NCBI RefSeq assembly: GCF_000160075.2
Contig: NZ_KI535340.1
Coordinates: 1,065,724 to 1,129,723, forward strand
Reading direction: 5' to 3'
Source: Abiotrophia defectiva ATCC 49176
GTDB taxonomy: Bacteria > Bacillota > Bacilli > Lactobacillales > Aerococcaceae
Length of the DNA stretch: 64,000 nt
Positions 23,371-30,207 of the stretch are shown piece after piece; the stretch's first letter is position 1; each line of letters opens with the position of its first letter. Under the pieces are notes generated by a model. The model saw only the letters and a list, made by a program, of their open reading frames with translations. It had not been told where the DNA came from and searched no databases. Position numbers and translations under genes: made by a program.

Positions 23371-23766
23371 ATGGCAACACGGACAGTACTCTCTCGTGAC
23401 GCGGCGCGTAACCTACGTGAGGGAGTCTATACAGATGGCGAGTTACAAGGTGTGATTCTAGAATTAGCAGAGGTGCAGGCGCGCCTAGACAAGAACTTTA
23501 AGTGGGTCATTATTATTATGGCGTTTCTGTTTGTAGCGGCAGGGGGGTTATACTTAAGCAAGCCGGGTACCGGTTTTGGGTCTACCCTTTCATCCCTTGT
23601 CGGTTTTCTTGGTGCAGGGCTTATTGCTCTCTTCTACATTCATTTCCGTTATACGACGCCAGTCAAACGGGCTTTTCTGCGTAACTTGCGCAAGGGCTAT
23701 CCGGATCAATATGACCACTATGCTTCGCTCTTCCATAGTTACGTGGAAGAAGCTAAAAATAATTAA
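23371..23766 (+). CDS. Membrane protein of unknown function, two helices
   Basis: 131 residues. A charged N-terminal part of about 45 residues predicted helical (ELQGVILELAEVQARLDK) is followed by two membrane helices (about 48-65 and 78-97) separated by a short loop, and a cytosolic C-terminus rich in aromatic and charged residues. The start ATG 23371 follows AAAGGAG with spacing of about 11; the longer open frame upstream has no ribosome site. No family recognised. Confidence 0.65.
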   Translation: MATRTVLSRDAARNLREGVYTDGELQGVILELAEVQARLDKNFKWVIIIMAFLFVAAGGLYLSKPGTGFGSTLSSLVGFLGAGLIALFYIHFRYTTPVKRAFLRNLRKGYPDQYDHYASLFHSYVEEAKNN

Positions 23767-23795
23767 AAAATAGACTTGCTTAGTTGCAAGTTGCC

Positions 23796-23823
23796 AATGG
23801 CGGTAGTGATACCGCCATTTTTT
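23796..23823 (+). terminator. Rho-independent terminator
   Basis: AATGGCGGTA and TACCGCCATT with a GTGA loop, followed by TTTT. Confidence 0.9.
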
Positions 23824-23849
23824 ATGTCTTCGCTTGATTGTCAACCGGC

Positions 23850-24011
23850 GGCCTTGCGCCCAATCTTTAGCTAGGAGCGCCTAGGATGCTGGGCCTATGA
23901 GTGGCCTTGGAGCGGAGCGACTTAGGCCACCATAGACCAGCAAAGTGGAAGACAGCTGCAGGCTGGCTGAAGCCGGTCCCGCTCCCTAGCCAAGATTGGC
24001 TAAGCAAGGCC
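23850..24011 (-). repeat. Nested palindromic intergenic element, copy A
   Basis: Outer arms: GGCCTTGC..CAATCTT..GCTAGG.GCG (23850-23879) is complementary to 23980-24011. The centre holds the family core GAGTGGCCTTGGAGCGGAGC running to AGGCCACCATAGACC (about 23898-23938), which folds on itself through GTGGCCT/AGGCCAC. Orientation is opposite to copies B, C and D. It fills most of the 414-bp gap between 23766 and 24181, and no gene is present there. Confidence 0.85.
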
Positions 24012-24180
24012 AGAGGTTGAGACCTCACTAAACTGACACCAAGCCCTTTACAAGTTTGGCGCTTACAATTCACGAATAATAGGCAGGCGCCCCTTGTCCA
24101 AGGCTAGCTCCCACTACAAGCCGGGGGCTTTTTTTGTTATAATAGAGGAGACAAAGTGATGAAAGGAGTCCCCGTTTTAT

Positions 24181-25473
24181 ATGAAAGAAATCCAGTGTCC
24201 CCATTGCGGGACCCACTTTACCATTAATGAAACCCAATATAGCGAGTTGCTGGCCCAGGTGCGGACGGCTGAATTTGATGCCGAAGTGCAAGCTCGCCTT
24301 CATCAGGCCCTAGACTTGGCCGAGCAGCGCTATCAGAACCAGGAGCAGGCTTTGCGGGCCCAGAAGGACCAGGAACTGAGTCAGCTGCAACATCAAATCC
24401 AACAATTTGAAACGGAGAAGGCCCTGATTCAAAAGGAAACCGAGACCGCCCTCCAAGGCCAGTTGACGGCCAAGGATCAGGCCATTCAAGCTCTGGAATT
24501 CCAGCTCAAGCAGGCTCAGTTGGAGCATCAACAAGCCCTGCAAGCGGCCAAGACCCAGTTGGAGAAGGAACGCGATGCGGTCGCCAACCAGCTAGCCTTG
24601 CAAGAGAAGGAAGCCCAGCTGTCCCGCAAGGCTGATCAAGAGAAGTACGAATTGGAGCTGCGCAAGAAGGACGAAACCATTGAGTTTTACAAGGACTTCA
24701 AGGCCAAGCAGTCCACCAAGATGATTGGCGAGAGCCTGGAACAGCACTGCGAGTATGAATTTAACCGTAACCGCATGGGTATGTTTCCCAAGGCACAGTT
24801 CGGTAAGGACAATGATGCGCGGACGGGGTCCAAGGGGGACTATATCTACCGCGAGTATGATGACCAGGGTGTCGAAATCCTCTCCATTATGTTTGAGATG
24901 AAGAACGAAGGCGACGATACTGCCAGCAAGAAGAAGAACGAGCAATTCTTCAAGGAGCTAGATAAGGACCGGCGGGAGAAGGGCTGCGAGTATGCCATTC
25001 TAGTTAGTCTGTTGGAAGCCGACAATGAGCTCTATAATAGCGGGATTGTCGATGTGTCCTATGTCTACGACAAGATGTATGTCATCCGGCCGCAATTCTT
25101 CCTGCCTATGATTACCCTCCTGCGCAATGCGGCCATGAATGCCCTCCATTACAAGCAGGAACTGGCCCAGATGCGGGAGCAGAATATTGACATTACCCAT
25201 TTTGAAGAAGACCTCAACGCCTTCAAAGTGGCCTTTGCCAAAAACTATAACTCGGCCAGCAACAACTTCGCCAAGGCCATCGAGGAAATCGACAAGGCCA
25301 TCAAGCGCATGGAGGCCGTGAAAACGGCCCTGCTGACCAGCGAGAACCAACTACGCCTGGCCAACAACAAGCTGGACGATGTCAGCGTTAAGAAGTTGAC
25401 CCGTAAGAACCCAACCATGAAGGCCAAATTCCAGGCCTTGGACCAAGCCAAGGATCAGACAGAGGAGGGATAA
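24181..25473 (+). CDS. DUF2130-family coiled-coil protein
   Basis: A 430-residue protein. It opens with a zinc-ribbon-like CPHCG motif, followed by a very long coiled coil rich in Gln, Glu and Lys (about 35-180), then the globular DUF2130 domain (about 180-340; YEFNRNRMGMFPKAQFGKDN, GDYIYREYD, IMFEMKNEGDD) and a second helical segment. The E-x-K within FEMKNE and preceding G-S-K-G-D-Y resembles a PD-(D/E)XK-type nuclease core similar to RmuC; a DNA-associated role is an inference. Start ATG 24181. The next gene starts 2 bp after its stop, so it heads an operon running to the GNAT genes. Confidence 0.8.
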   Translation: MKEIQCPHCGTHFTINETQYSELLAQVRTAEFDAEVQARLHQALDLAEQRYQNQEQALRAQKDQELSQLQHQIQQFETEKALIQKETETALQGQLTAKDQAIQALEFQLKQAQLEHQQALQAAKTQLEKERDAVANQLALQEKEAQLSRKADQEKYELELRKKDETIEFYKDFKAKQSTKMIGESLEQHCEYEFNRNRMGMFPKAQFGKDNDARTGSKGDYIYREYDDQGVEILSIMFEMKNEGDDTASKKKNEQFFKELDKDRREKGCEYAILVSLLEADNELYNSGIVDVSYVYDKMYVIRPQFFLPMITLLRNAAMNALHYKQELAQMREQNIDITHFEEDLNAFKVAFAKNYNSASNNFAKAIEEIDKAIKRMEAVKTALLTSENQLRLANNKLDDVSVKKLTRKNPTMKAKFQALDQAKDQTEEG

Positions 25474-25474
25474 G

Positions 25475-25870
25475 GTGTTAGAAGGACTCAGAAGTTTAGG
25501 GGCAGTTAAGATTGATCTGCCCACTATCGCCGAAGATAGCGTAGAGTTACGCCTCTTGCCCCATTTGGTGCCAGACAGCCGGCAGGTCAGCCAGGACTAT
25601 CTGGACCAAATCCTCAACCAACTCTATAAGGTCGGCGACTGGTATGCTTATGCCCAGACCGTCCTCCAGTCCGAGGATGCCACTTACGGCTACCTCAAGA
25701 CTCTCTACATCGCCTGGGCGCCGGGAGAAGAGCCTGGCCGTCTAGGTCTGGCCTTCCAAGTCCCAAGCGACCTGGCCGGGCGAGGCATGGTCTTGACGAC
25801 TGAGCCTCTTGAGCTAGAAGCCTATGGCAATCTGACCTACCTTAAGGACTATCTGAAAGGAGGGAACTAA
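25475..25870 (+). CDS. Hypothetical protein
   Basis: 131 residues starting at GTG 25475, 8 bp after GAGGAGG and 2 bp after the DUF2130 stop. It appears to be a single globular alpha/beta domain without signal or membrane helix; aromatic-rich centre (DWYAYAQTV, YGYLKTLYIAW). No family was recognised. Tight spacing with both neighbours implies co-transcription. Confidence 0.65.
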   Translation: MLEGLRSLGAVKIDLPTIAEDSVELRLLPHLVPDSRQVSQDYLDQILNQLYKVGDWYAYAQTVLQSEDATYGYLKTLYIAWAPGEEPGRLGLAFQVPSDLAGRGMVLTTEPLELEAYGNLTYLKDYLKGGN

Positions 25871-25871
25871 G

Positions 25872-26207
25872 ATGGCTACCAGTCCGGATTATCTAGCCTT
25901 TATATTAGACCTTTGCCAGCATGATCCAGATGTTACTAGTCGGGCCATGATGGGCGAGTACCTGCTCTACTATCAAGGCAAATTAGTGGGTGGTCTCTAC
26001 GATAACCGCCTGCTAGTCAAGCCGGTGCCTGCCGCCCTATCCTACCTAGCCAAAGAAGCCAATGTCCTTCCTTATCCGGGTGCCAAGCCCATGATTGAGG
26101 TGGAGGACCTAGAGGAATCAGGCTATGTCCTAGCTTTGTTTGAAGCCATGTGGCCTGAATTACCGGCCCCCAAGCCTAAGAAAAAGCCAAAGGGGGACAA
26201 GCCATGA
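25872..26207 (+). CDS. TfoX N-terminal domain protein
   Basis: 111 residues. The sequence S-R-A-M-M-G-E-Y-L-L-Y-Y-Q-G-K-L-V-G-G-L-Y-D-N-R-L-L-V-K is the beta hairpin core of the TfoX_N family, and Y-P-G-A-K-P-M-I-E-V follows as usual. TfoX regulates competence in Haemophilus, but short free-standing TfoX_N proteins in Firmicutes have no demonstrated role. It ends in a lysine- and proline-rich tail. Its stop overlaps the start of the GNAT gene by ATGA. Confidence 0.8.
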   Translation: MATSPDYLAFILDLCQHDPDVTSRAMMGEYLLYYQGKLVGGLYDNRLLVKPVPAALSYLAKEANVLPYPGAKPMIEVEDLEESGYVLALFEAMWPELPAPKPKKKPKGDKP

Positions 26208-26659
26208 TTCAATTAGTGCAAGCAGGTCAAGACCGCTCACAACTAGTAGCCAAGGTCTTGGCCGACCTACCTGAATGGTTTGGTCTGCCCGACTCCACCC
26301 AGGAATACATTGACCAGGCCAGCGACCGGGTCTGCTTTCAAGCTGGGGAGGGCTGGGGCTTTATCACCCTCCAAGAAACTTCCCCTGTCTGTCTGGAAAT
26401 TCACTGCATGGGCGTCCTCAAAGCCCATCAGGGCCAGGGCCTGGGGCGACAACTCATGGCTGCGGCCGAGCACTATGCTATCAGCCAGGGCTATCATTAT
26501 CTGCAGGTCAAGACGGTGGCCCCGGGCCATTATGAGGCTTATGATGCCACTAATGCCTTCTACCAGGCCTGTGGCTACGAGGCCATTGAAGTCTTCCCGG
26601 ATCTCTGGGATGAATGGAATCCCTGCTTACTTCGACTCAAGTATCTCAAGACCAATTAA
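26204..26659 (+). CDS. GNAT acetyltransferase, first tandem copy
   Basis: 151 residues, one GNAT domain. The acetyl-CoA loop is KAHQGQGLGRQLMAA near residue 78, preceded by the strand CLEIHCMGVL and followed by HYLQVKTVAPG and FYQACGYEAIEV, the typical C-terminal strands. The gene overlaps the TfoX-like gene by ATGA and has no ribosome site of its own beyond AAGGGGG, so it is translationally coupled. A second, nearly identical copy follows 9 bp after the stop (26678). Substrate unknown. Confidence 0.85.
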   Translation: MIQLVQAGQDRSQLVAKVLADLPEWFGLPDSTQEYIDQASDRVCFQAGEGWGFITLQETSPVCLEIHCMGVLKAHQGQGLGRQLMAAAEHYAISQGYHYLQVKTVAPGHYEAYDATNAFYQACGYEAIEVFPDLWDEWNPCLLRLKYLKTN

Positions 26660-27200
26660 TAAAATGAGGTGAATGTCATGTTAGAAACCAAACGCGTTTC
26701 AGTGATTCAATTAGTGCAAGCAGGTCAAGACCGCTCACAACTAGTGGCCAAGGTCTTAGCCGACCTGCCTGAATGGTTTGGTCTGCCAGACTCTACCCAG
26801 GAATACATTGACCAAGCCAGCGACCGGGTCTGCTTTCAAGCAGGGGAGGGCTGGGGCTTTATCACCCTCCAAGAAACGTCGCCTGTCTGTCTGGAAATTC
26901 ACTGCATGGGCGTCCTCAAGGCCCATCAGGGCCAGGGACTAGGCCGCCAGCTCATGGCTGCGGCCGAGCACTATGCGATCAGCCAGGGCTATCATTATCT
27001 GCAGGTCAAGACGGTAGCGCCCGGTTACTATGAGGCTTATGATGCCACCAATGCCTTCTACCAGGCTTGTGGCTATGAGGCCATAGAAATCTTCCCGGAT
27101 CTCTGGGATGAATGGAATCCCTGCTTACTTCGACTCAAATATCTCAAAACCAATTAATAAAATGAGGTGAATGCCATGTTAGAAACCAAACGCGTTTCAG
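26205..27200 (+). repeat. 498-bp direct tandem duplication
   Basis: 26205-26702 and 26703-27200 are two units of the same sequence, offset exactly 498 bp, a multiple of three. They comprise the GNAT gene, the 18-bp intergenic sequence with GAGGTG, and the first codons of the next gene. By eye about 28 codons differ in the GNAT part, only two of them changing the amino acid. Confidence 0.92.
26678..27157 (+). CDS. GNAT acetyltransferase, second tandem copy with borrowed N-terminus
   Basis: 159 residues. Residues 10 to the end match the preceding protein with two visible substitutions (His to Tyr in VAPG[HY]YEAYD, Val to Ile in EA[IV]E[VI]FPD). The first nine residues, MLETKRVSV, are identical to the start of the LtrA-like protein encoded downstream, so the tandem duplication fused that start and its ribosome site (GAGGTG) to the acetyltransferase. 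This copy is thus translated independently of the TfoX-like gene. Same domain features as the first copy. Confidence 0.85.
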   Translation: MLETKRVSVIQLVQAGQDRSQLVAKVLADLPEWFGLPDSTQEYIDQASDRVCFQAGEGWGFITLQETSPVCLEIHCMGVLKAHQGQGLGRQLMAAAEHYAISQGYHYLQVKTVAPGYYEAYDATNAFYQACGYEAIEIFPDLWDEWNPCLLRLKYLKTN

Positions 27201-28519
27201 TTTTAGAAATTTTTTATGATTTTGTTTTTGTTACCGGCCTGTTCACTCTGCTCTATATGTTAGCAGATATTACCAAGTATCCCCTGGAGACCAACCTGAT
27301 CTGGCGTTTTGCCCTGACCCTGTCGGTCATTCTCTATGTCTGGTTCAGCCAAGCCGCTTACAACAATCGTTACTTGAAGGAAGGGCCCCTGGACTATGTC
27401 TGTCATTTCTTCGATATGACCGTTTTCCTCTTCCTCTTTAAAGGCAATACGGCTTCTTGGAAGGATAGCTGGGTCCTCTTGTCAGCATGCCTGGCCTTCC
27501 TCAGCCTCAGTTTGGCCCTACGCTACGGCCTTCAATGGCTCAAGGCCCAGGACGACCAGAACAAATACTTTGCTGCTAGTCATGGCTTGATTTTCTTGGC
27601 TCAAGGGGTCTTGCTTCTGCTGGGCACCAAGTTGCCTTATGAATGGGGCGTCGCTGCTTTGGTAGTAGCAATTCTAGCTGGCTGGTTAGCGCCATTTTAC
27701 TTTTTGCGTGACCGCCAAGTGCCAGCCCTGGACTTCGACCGGTTGAAGGACCGTACTTCGCTCATGACCATGATGTACTCAGCCGGCTTGGTTGTCCTCA
27801 GCTTGGGTACCTTCCTATCTCTGGAGACGACCACCTTACTAGGTCTTATCCTCGTTGCCTGCCTCGTTCTCCACTATAAGGTTCAAATCGACCGGGTGCC
27901 GCAAGGGGCCGACCAGTCAGCTGCTGGCTTTATTTACAGCCACTATGTGATTATGATTGGCTTGAGTCTTGTCATTATTGCCTTGGGTGGCTTTATGACC
28001 CCTTATGTGCGCATCAGTCATATTGTGGACCTAAGCTATGCCGGCTTGGCTGTTTACTATCTGGGCATTCTCTTACTGAGCTTTAAGAGAAAGCCTGAAT
28101 TCTTGGGTGGCTTTGCTACATGGAAAATCTATCTACCTCTCTTAGTGGGATGGATCCTATCCTTGCGTTCACCTGCCACAGACGACGTGGAATTAGTCCG
28201 TCTAGTAGTGGTGGTTGGCTTGATTTTTGCCGGCCAAGTATACTTGCTTAAGAAGCCAGAACAAGAGCCAGTGCCCGTCTTAGAAGGGGCGCCAGTTGAG
28301 GGTGACCAAGGTCAAGCACTAGAGGCGACTGAAGAAACACCTGTAACAGAAGTGGCTAAAGAAGCTGAGCCTGTAGCAGAAGTGGCTGAAGAAGTAGCGC
28401 TTGAAACTGAACCTGCTGAATCAGAAGCTGACGCAGCTCAAGTGCCGGCAGCTCAAACACCTGAATCGCAAGACCAAGCAGACCTACAAGCTGAAAGTCC
28501 GGCTCCAAGCCAAGACTAA
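27176..28519 (+). CDS. LtrA-family membrane protein with acidic tail
   Basis: 447 residues. It begins VSVLEIFYDFVFVTGLFTLLY, the E-x-F-Y-D-F-V-F hallmark of low-temperature-requirement A proteins, and has about ten to twelve hydrophobic helices up to residue 360. The final 80 residues are a low-complexity tail of repeated EPVAEVAEE / TEETPVTEV-like acidic segments, absent from typical LtrA and probably cytoplasmic. LtrA is needed for cold growth in Listeria, but the molecular role is unknown. The start ATG 27176 follows GAGGTG, the same junction used by the duplicated GNAT gene. Confidence 0.82.
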   Translation: MLETKRVSVLEIFYDFVFVTGLFTLLYMLADITKYPLETNLIWRFALTLSVILYVWFSQAAYNNRYLKEGPLDYVCHFFDMTVFLFLFKGNTASWKDSWVLLSACLAFLSLSLALRYGLQWLKAQDDQNKYFAASHGLIFLAQGVLLLLGTKLPYEWGVAALVVAILAGWLAPFYFLRDRQVPALDFDRLKDRTSLMTMMYSAGLVVLSLGTFLSLETTTLLGLILVACLVLHYKVQIDRVPQGADQSAAGFIYSHYVIMIGLSLVIIALGGFMTPYVRISHIVDLSYAGLAVYYLGILLLSFKRKPEFLGGFATWKIYLPLLVGWILSLRSPATDDVELVRLVVVVGLIFAGQVYLLKKPEQEPVPVLEGAPVEGDQGQALEATEETPVTEVAKEAEPVAEVAEEVALETEPAESEADAAQVPAAQTPESQDQADLQAESPAPSQD

Positions 28520-28552
28520 ACTTTAGTAAGACCCGCATGAAAGGAGGCCGCT

Positions 28553-29269
28553 ATGGCACGCCTATTGATTATCGAAGATAACCAGGACATCCATGCCCTG
28601 ATTAAGCAGTCCCTGGGCCAGGAACATGAACTGGTCTCTGCCTTTGCCGGGACCGAGGGGCTGCTTTACTGCCAGTCCCAGCCGGTGGATTTGGTTCTGC
28701 TGGACTATATGTTGCCGGGCATGAATGGCCAGGCGGTCCTGGAGGCCATTCGGGCCTTCAGCCAGGTGCCGGTCATTATGCTGACGGCCTTGGGAGATAA
28801 GAAGCTGATTAGTCAGATGCTGCTGGCTGGGGCCAATGACTACATGGTCAAGCCCTTCGACTTCGAGGAGCTCTATGCCCGGGTGGCCGTCCAGTTGCGG
28901 ACAGCCGGCCATGAGGCGGGCGCTAGCAGTCAGCCAAGCCAGGCGATTACCCGTCTAGGCCAGCTAGAACTCAAACCTGATAGCTTTGAAATCAGTCGGG
29001 AGGGCCAAGCAGTCCGCCTGTCTAAAAAGGAATTTGGCATTCTAACTACCTTGCTAGGCGAGCCCCAGCGGATTTTTACCAAGGAGCTGCTCTATGAATT
29101 GGTCTGGCAGGATGCCTTCATTCCGGGCGACAATACCCTTAACACTCACCTGTCCAACCTGCGCAAGAAAATCAGCCAGCTGGATGATAGCCAGGATTAT
29201 ATTGAGACAGTCTGGGGTCTGGGGGTCCGCCTAGCTCAAGGCGTCCGGCCAGGAGGGGAGGCGACCTAA
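28553..29269 (+). CDS. Response regulator, OmpR family
   Basis: 238 residues. Receiver: IIEDNQD acidic pocket, phosphorylated Asp in LVLLDYMLPG (near residue 52), MLTAL and the Lys in MVKPFDF. The winged-helix domain (about 135-235) includes LSKKEFGILTTLLGEPQRIF and DNTLNTHLSNLRKKI. The start ATG 28553 follows AAAGGAGG. Stop and kinase start overlap (TAATG). Similar regulator-kinase pairs of this size often control nearby ABC-2 transporters for peptide antibiotic resistance; one lies at 33902-35588, on the other strand beyond the large NTPase gene. Confidence 0.88.
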   Translation: MARLLIIEDNQDIHALIKQSLGQEHELVSAFAGTEGLLYCQSQPVDLVLLDYMLPGMNGQAVLEAIRAFSQVPVIMLTALGDKKLISQMLLAGANDYMVKPFDFEELYARVAVQLRTAGHEAGASSQPSQAITRLGQLELKPDSFEISREGQAVRLSKKEFGILTTLLGEPQRIFTKELLYELVWQDAFIPGDNTLNTHLSNLRKKISQLDDSQDYIETVWGLGVRLAQGVRPGGEAT

Positions 29270-30165
29270 TGTTGGGAATTATCTTGGGCCTAGGCCTCTG
29301 TCTGCTAGGGACCATCCTCTATTTATTTCATCAAACCTACACCGTCCGCCAGCTGACCCGGCAGATTGAGACCAAGCGCCAGACCAAATCCCAAGGGCGC
29401 CTGCGTCTCAGCCAGCAGAGTCGAACTTTAGTGGACTTGAGCCAGGCTGTCCAAGAAGTCTTCAAGGACCAGGAAGCCGAGCGGCTCACCAGCCAACAGG
29501 AGCGGCGGGATTTGGACCAGGCCATCAGCAATATTGCCCACGATATCCGGACCCCGCTGACCATTGCCTCGGGTTATACCCAGCAGGCCCTTAAGCAGGT
29601 CAAAGCCCAAGAGCTACCCGATGTCCAGGCCTTGGAAAAGGTCCATCAGCAACTCAAGCAGGTTTCAGGTCGGCTAGAGGCCCTCTTGGACTATCGCCGG
29701 GTCTTGGAGCACGAGGTCAAGCCAAGCTTTGCGCGCGTGGATGTCCATCAGCTCTTGTTGGAGACGGCCTTGACCTACTATGAATCCTTCCAAAGAGCGG
29801 GGCTTAGCGTCGACTTGGACCTGGCGCCAGGGCCTATCTGGCTAGAGACCGACCCAGAACTTCTGGTGAGGGTCCTGCAGAACCTGCTAGGCAACTTGCT
29901 TAAACATGGCAAGGGTCAGGGGCGAATTAGCCTGAGCCTCCAAGCAGGCCAGCTGCAAATTCGCCTCGATAACCAGATGGCCCAGCCCATCCAGCAGGTC
30001 CGCTACTTGACCAAGCGCTTCTATTCAGAGAACCTGTCAGAAGTCGAGTCTTCTTCTGGCCTGGGGCTCTATATTAGTCAGCAAGTAATCCAATTACTAG
30101 GTGGGAATCTTCTATTGAGTAGTAAGAATCTAGATTTTTCTGTAATAATTTTACTCCCTAAATAA
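29269..30165 (+). CDS. Sensor histidine kinase with replaced 3' end
   Basis: A 298-residue kinase with one N-terminal membrane helix and almost no extracellular part, i.e. an intramembrane-type sensor. H-box NIAHDIRTPLT (His near residue 92), N-box VLQNLLGNLLKHG, G-box SSGLGLYISQQ. Up to about 30085 the DNA has the GC-rich codon use of the neighbours; the last 80 bp (encoding VIQLLGGNLLLSSKNLDF and the end) abruptly switch to AT-rich codons like those of the following NTPase gene, while the protein stays intact. This suggests that a recombination event ended inside the gene and supplied a foreign 3' end. Confidence 0.85.
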   Translation: MLGIILGLGLCLLGTILYLFHQTYTVRQLTRQIETKRQTKSQGRLRLSQQSRTLVDLSQAVQEVFKDQEAERLTSQQERRDLDQAISNIAHDIRTPLTIASGYTQQALKQVKAQELPDVQALEKVHQQLKQVSGRLEALLDYRRVLEHEVKPSFARVDVHQLLLETALTYYESFQRAGLSVDLDLAPGPIWLETDPELLVRVLQNLLGNLLKHGKGQGRISLSLQAGQLQIRLDNQMAQPIQQVRYLTKRFYSENLSEVESSSGLGLYISQQVIQLLGGNLLLSSKNLDFSVIILLPK

Positions 30166-30207
30166 TAGGATATATAGATTTACATTAACTATAATGGAGA
30201 TGCACAT

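Noticed and set aside
24181..25473. DUF2130 gene as part of a defence island
   Set aside because: Its composition matches the neighbours and it is tightly packed with ordinary genes; nothing points to defence.
30190..30195. TATAAT as promoter of the large NTPase gene
   Set aside because: It is only 12 bp before the ATG and would start the RNA after the ribosome site; no -35 at the proper distance.
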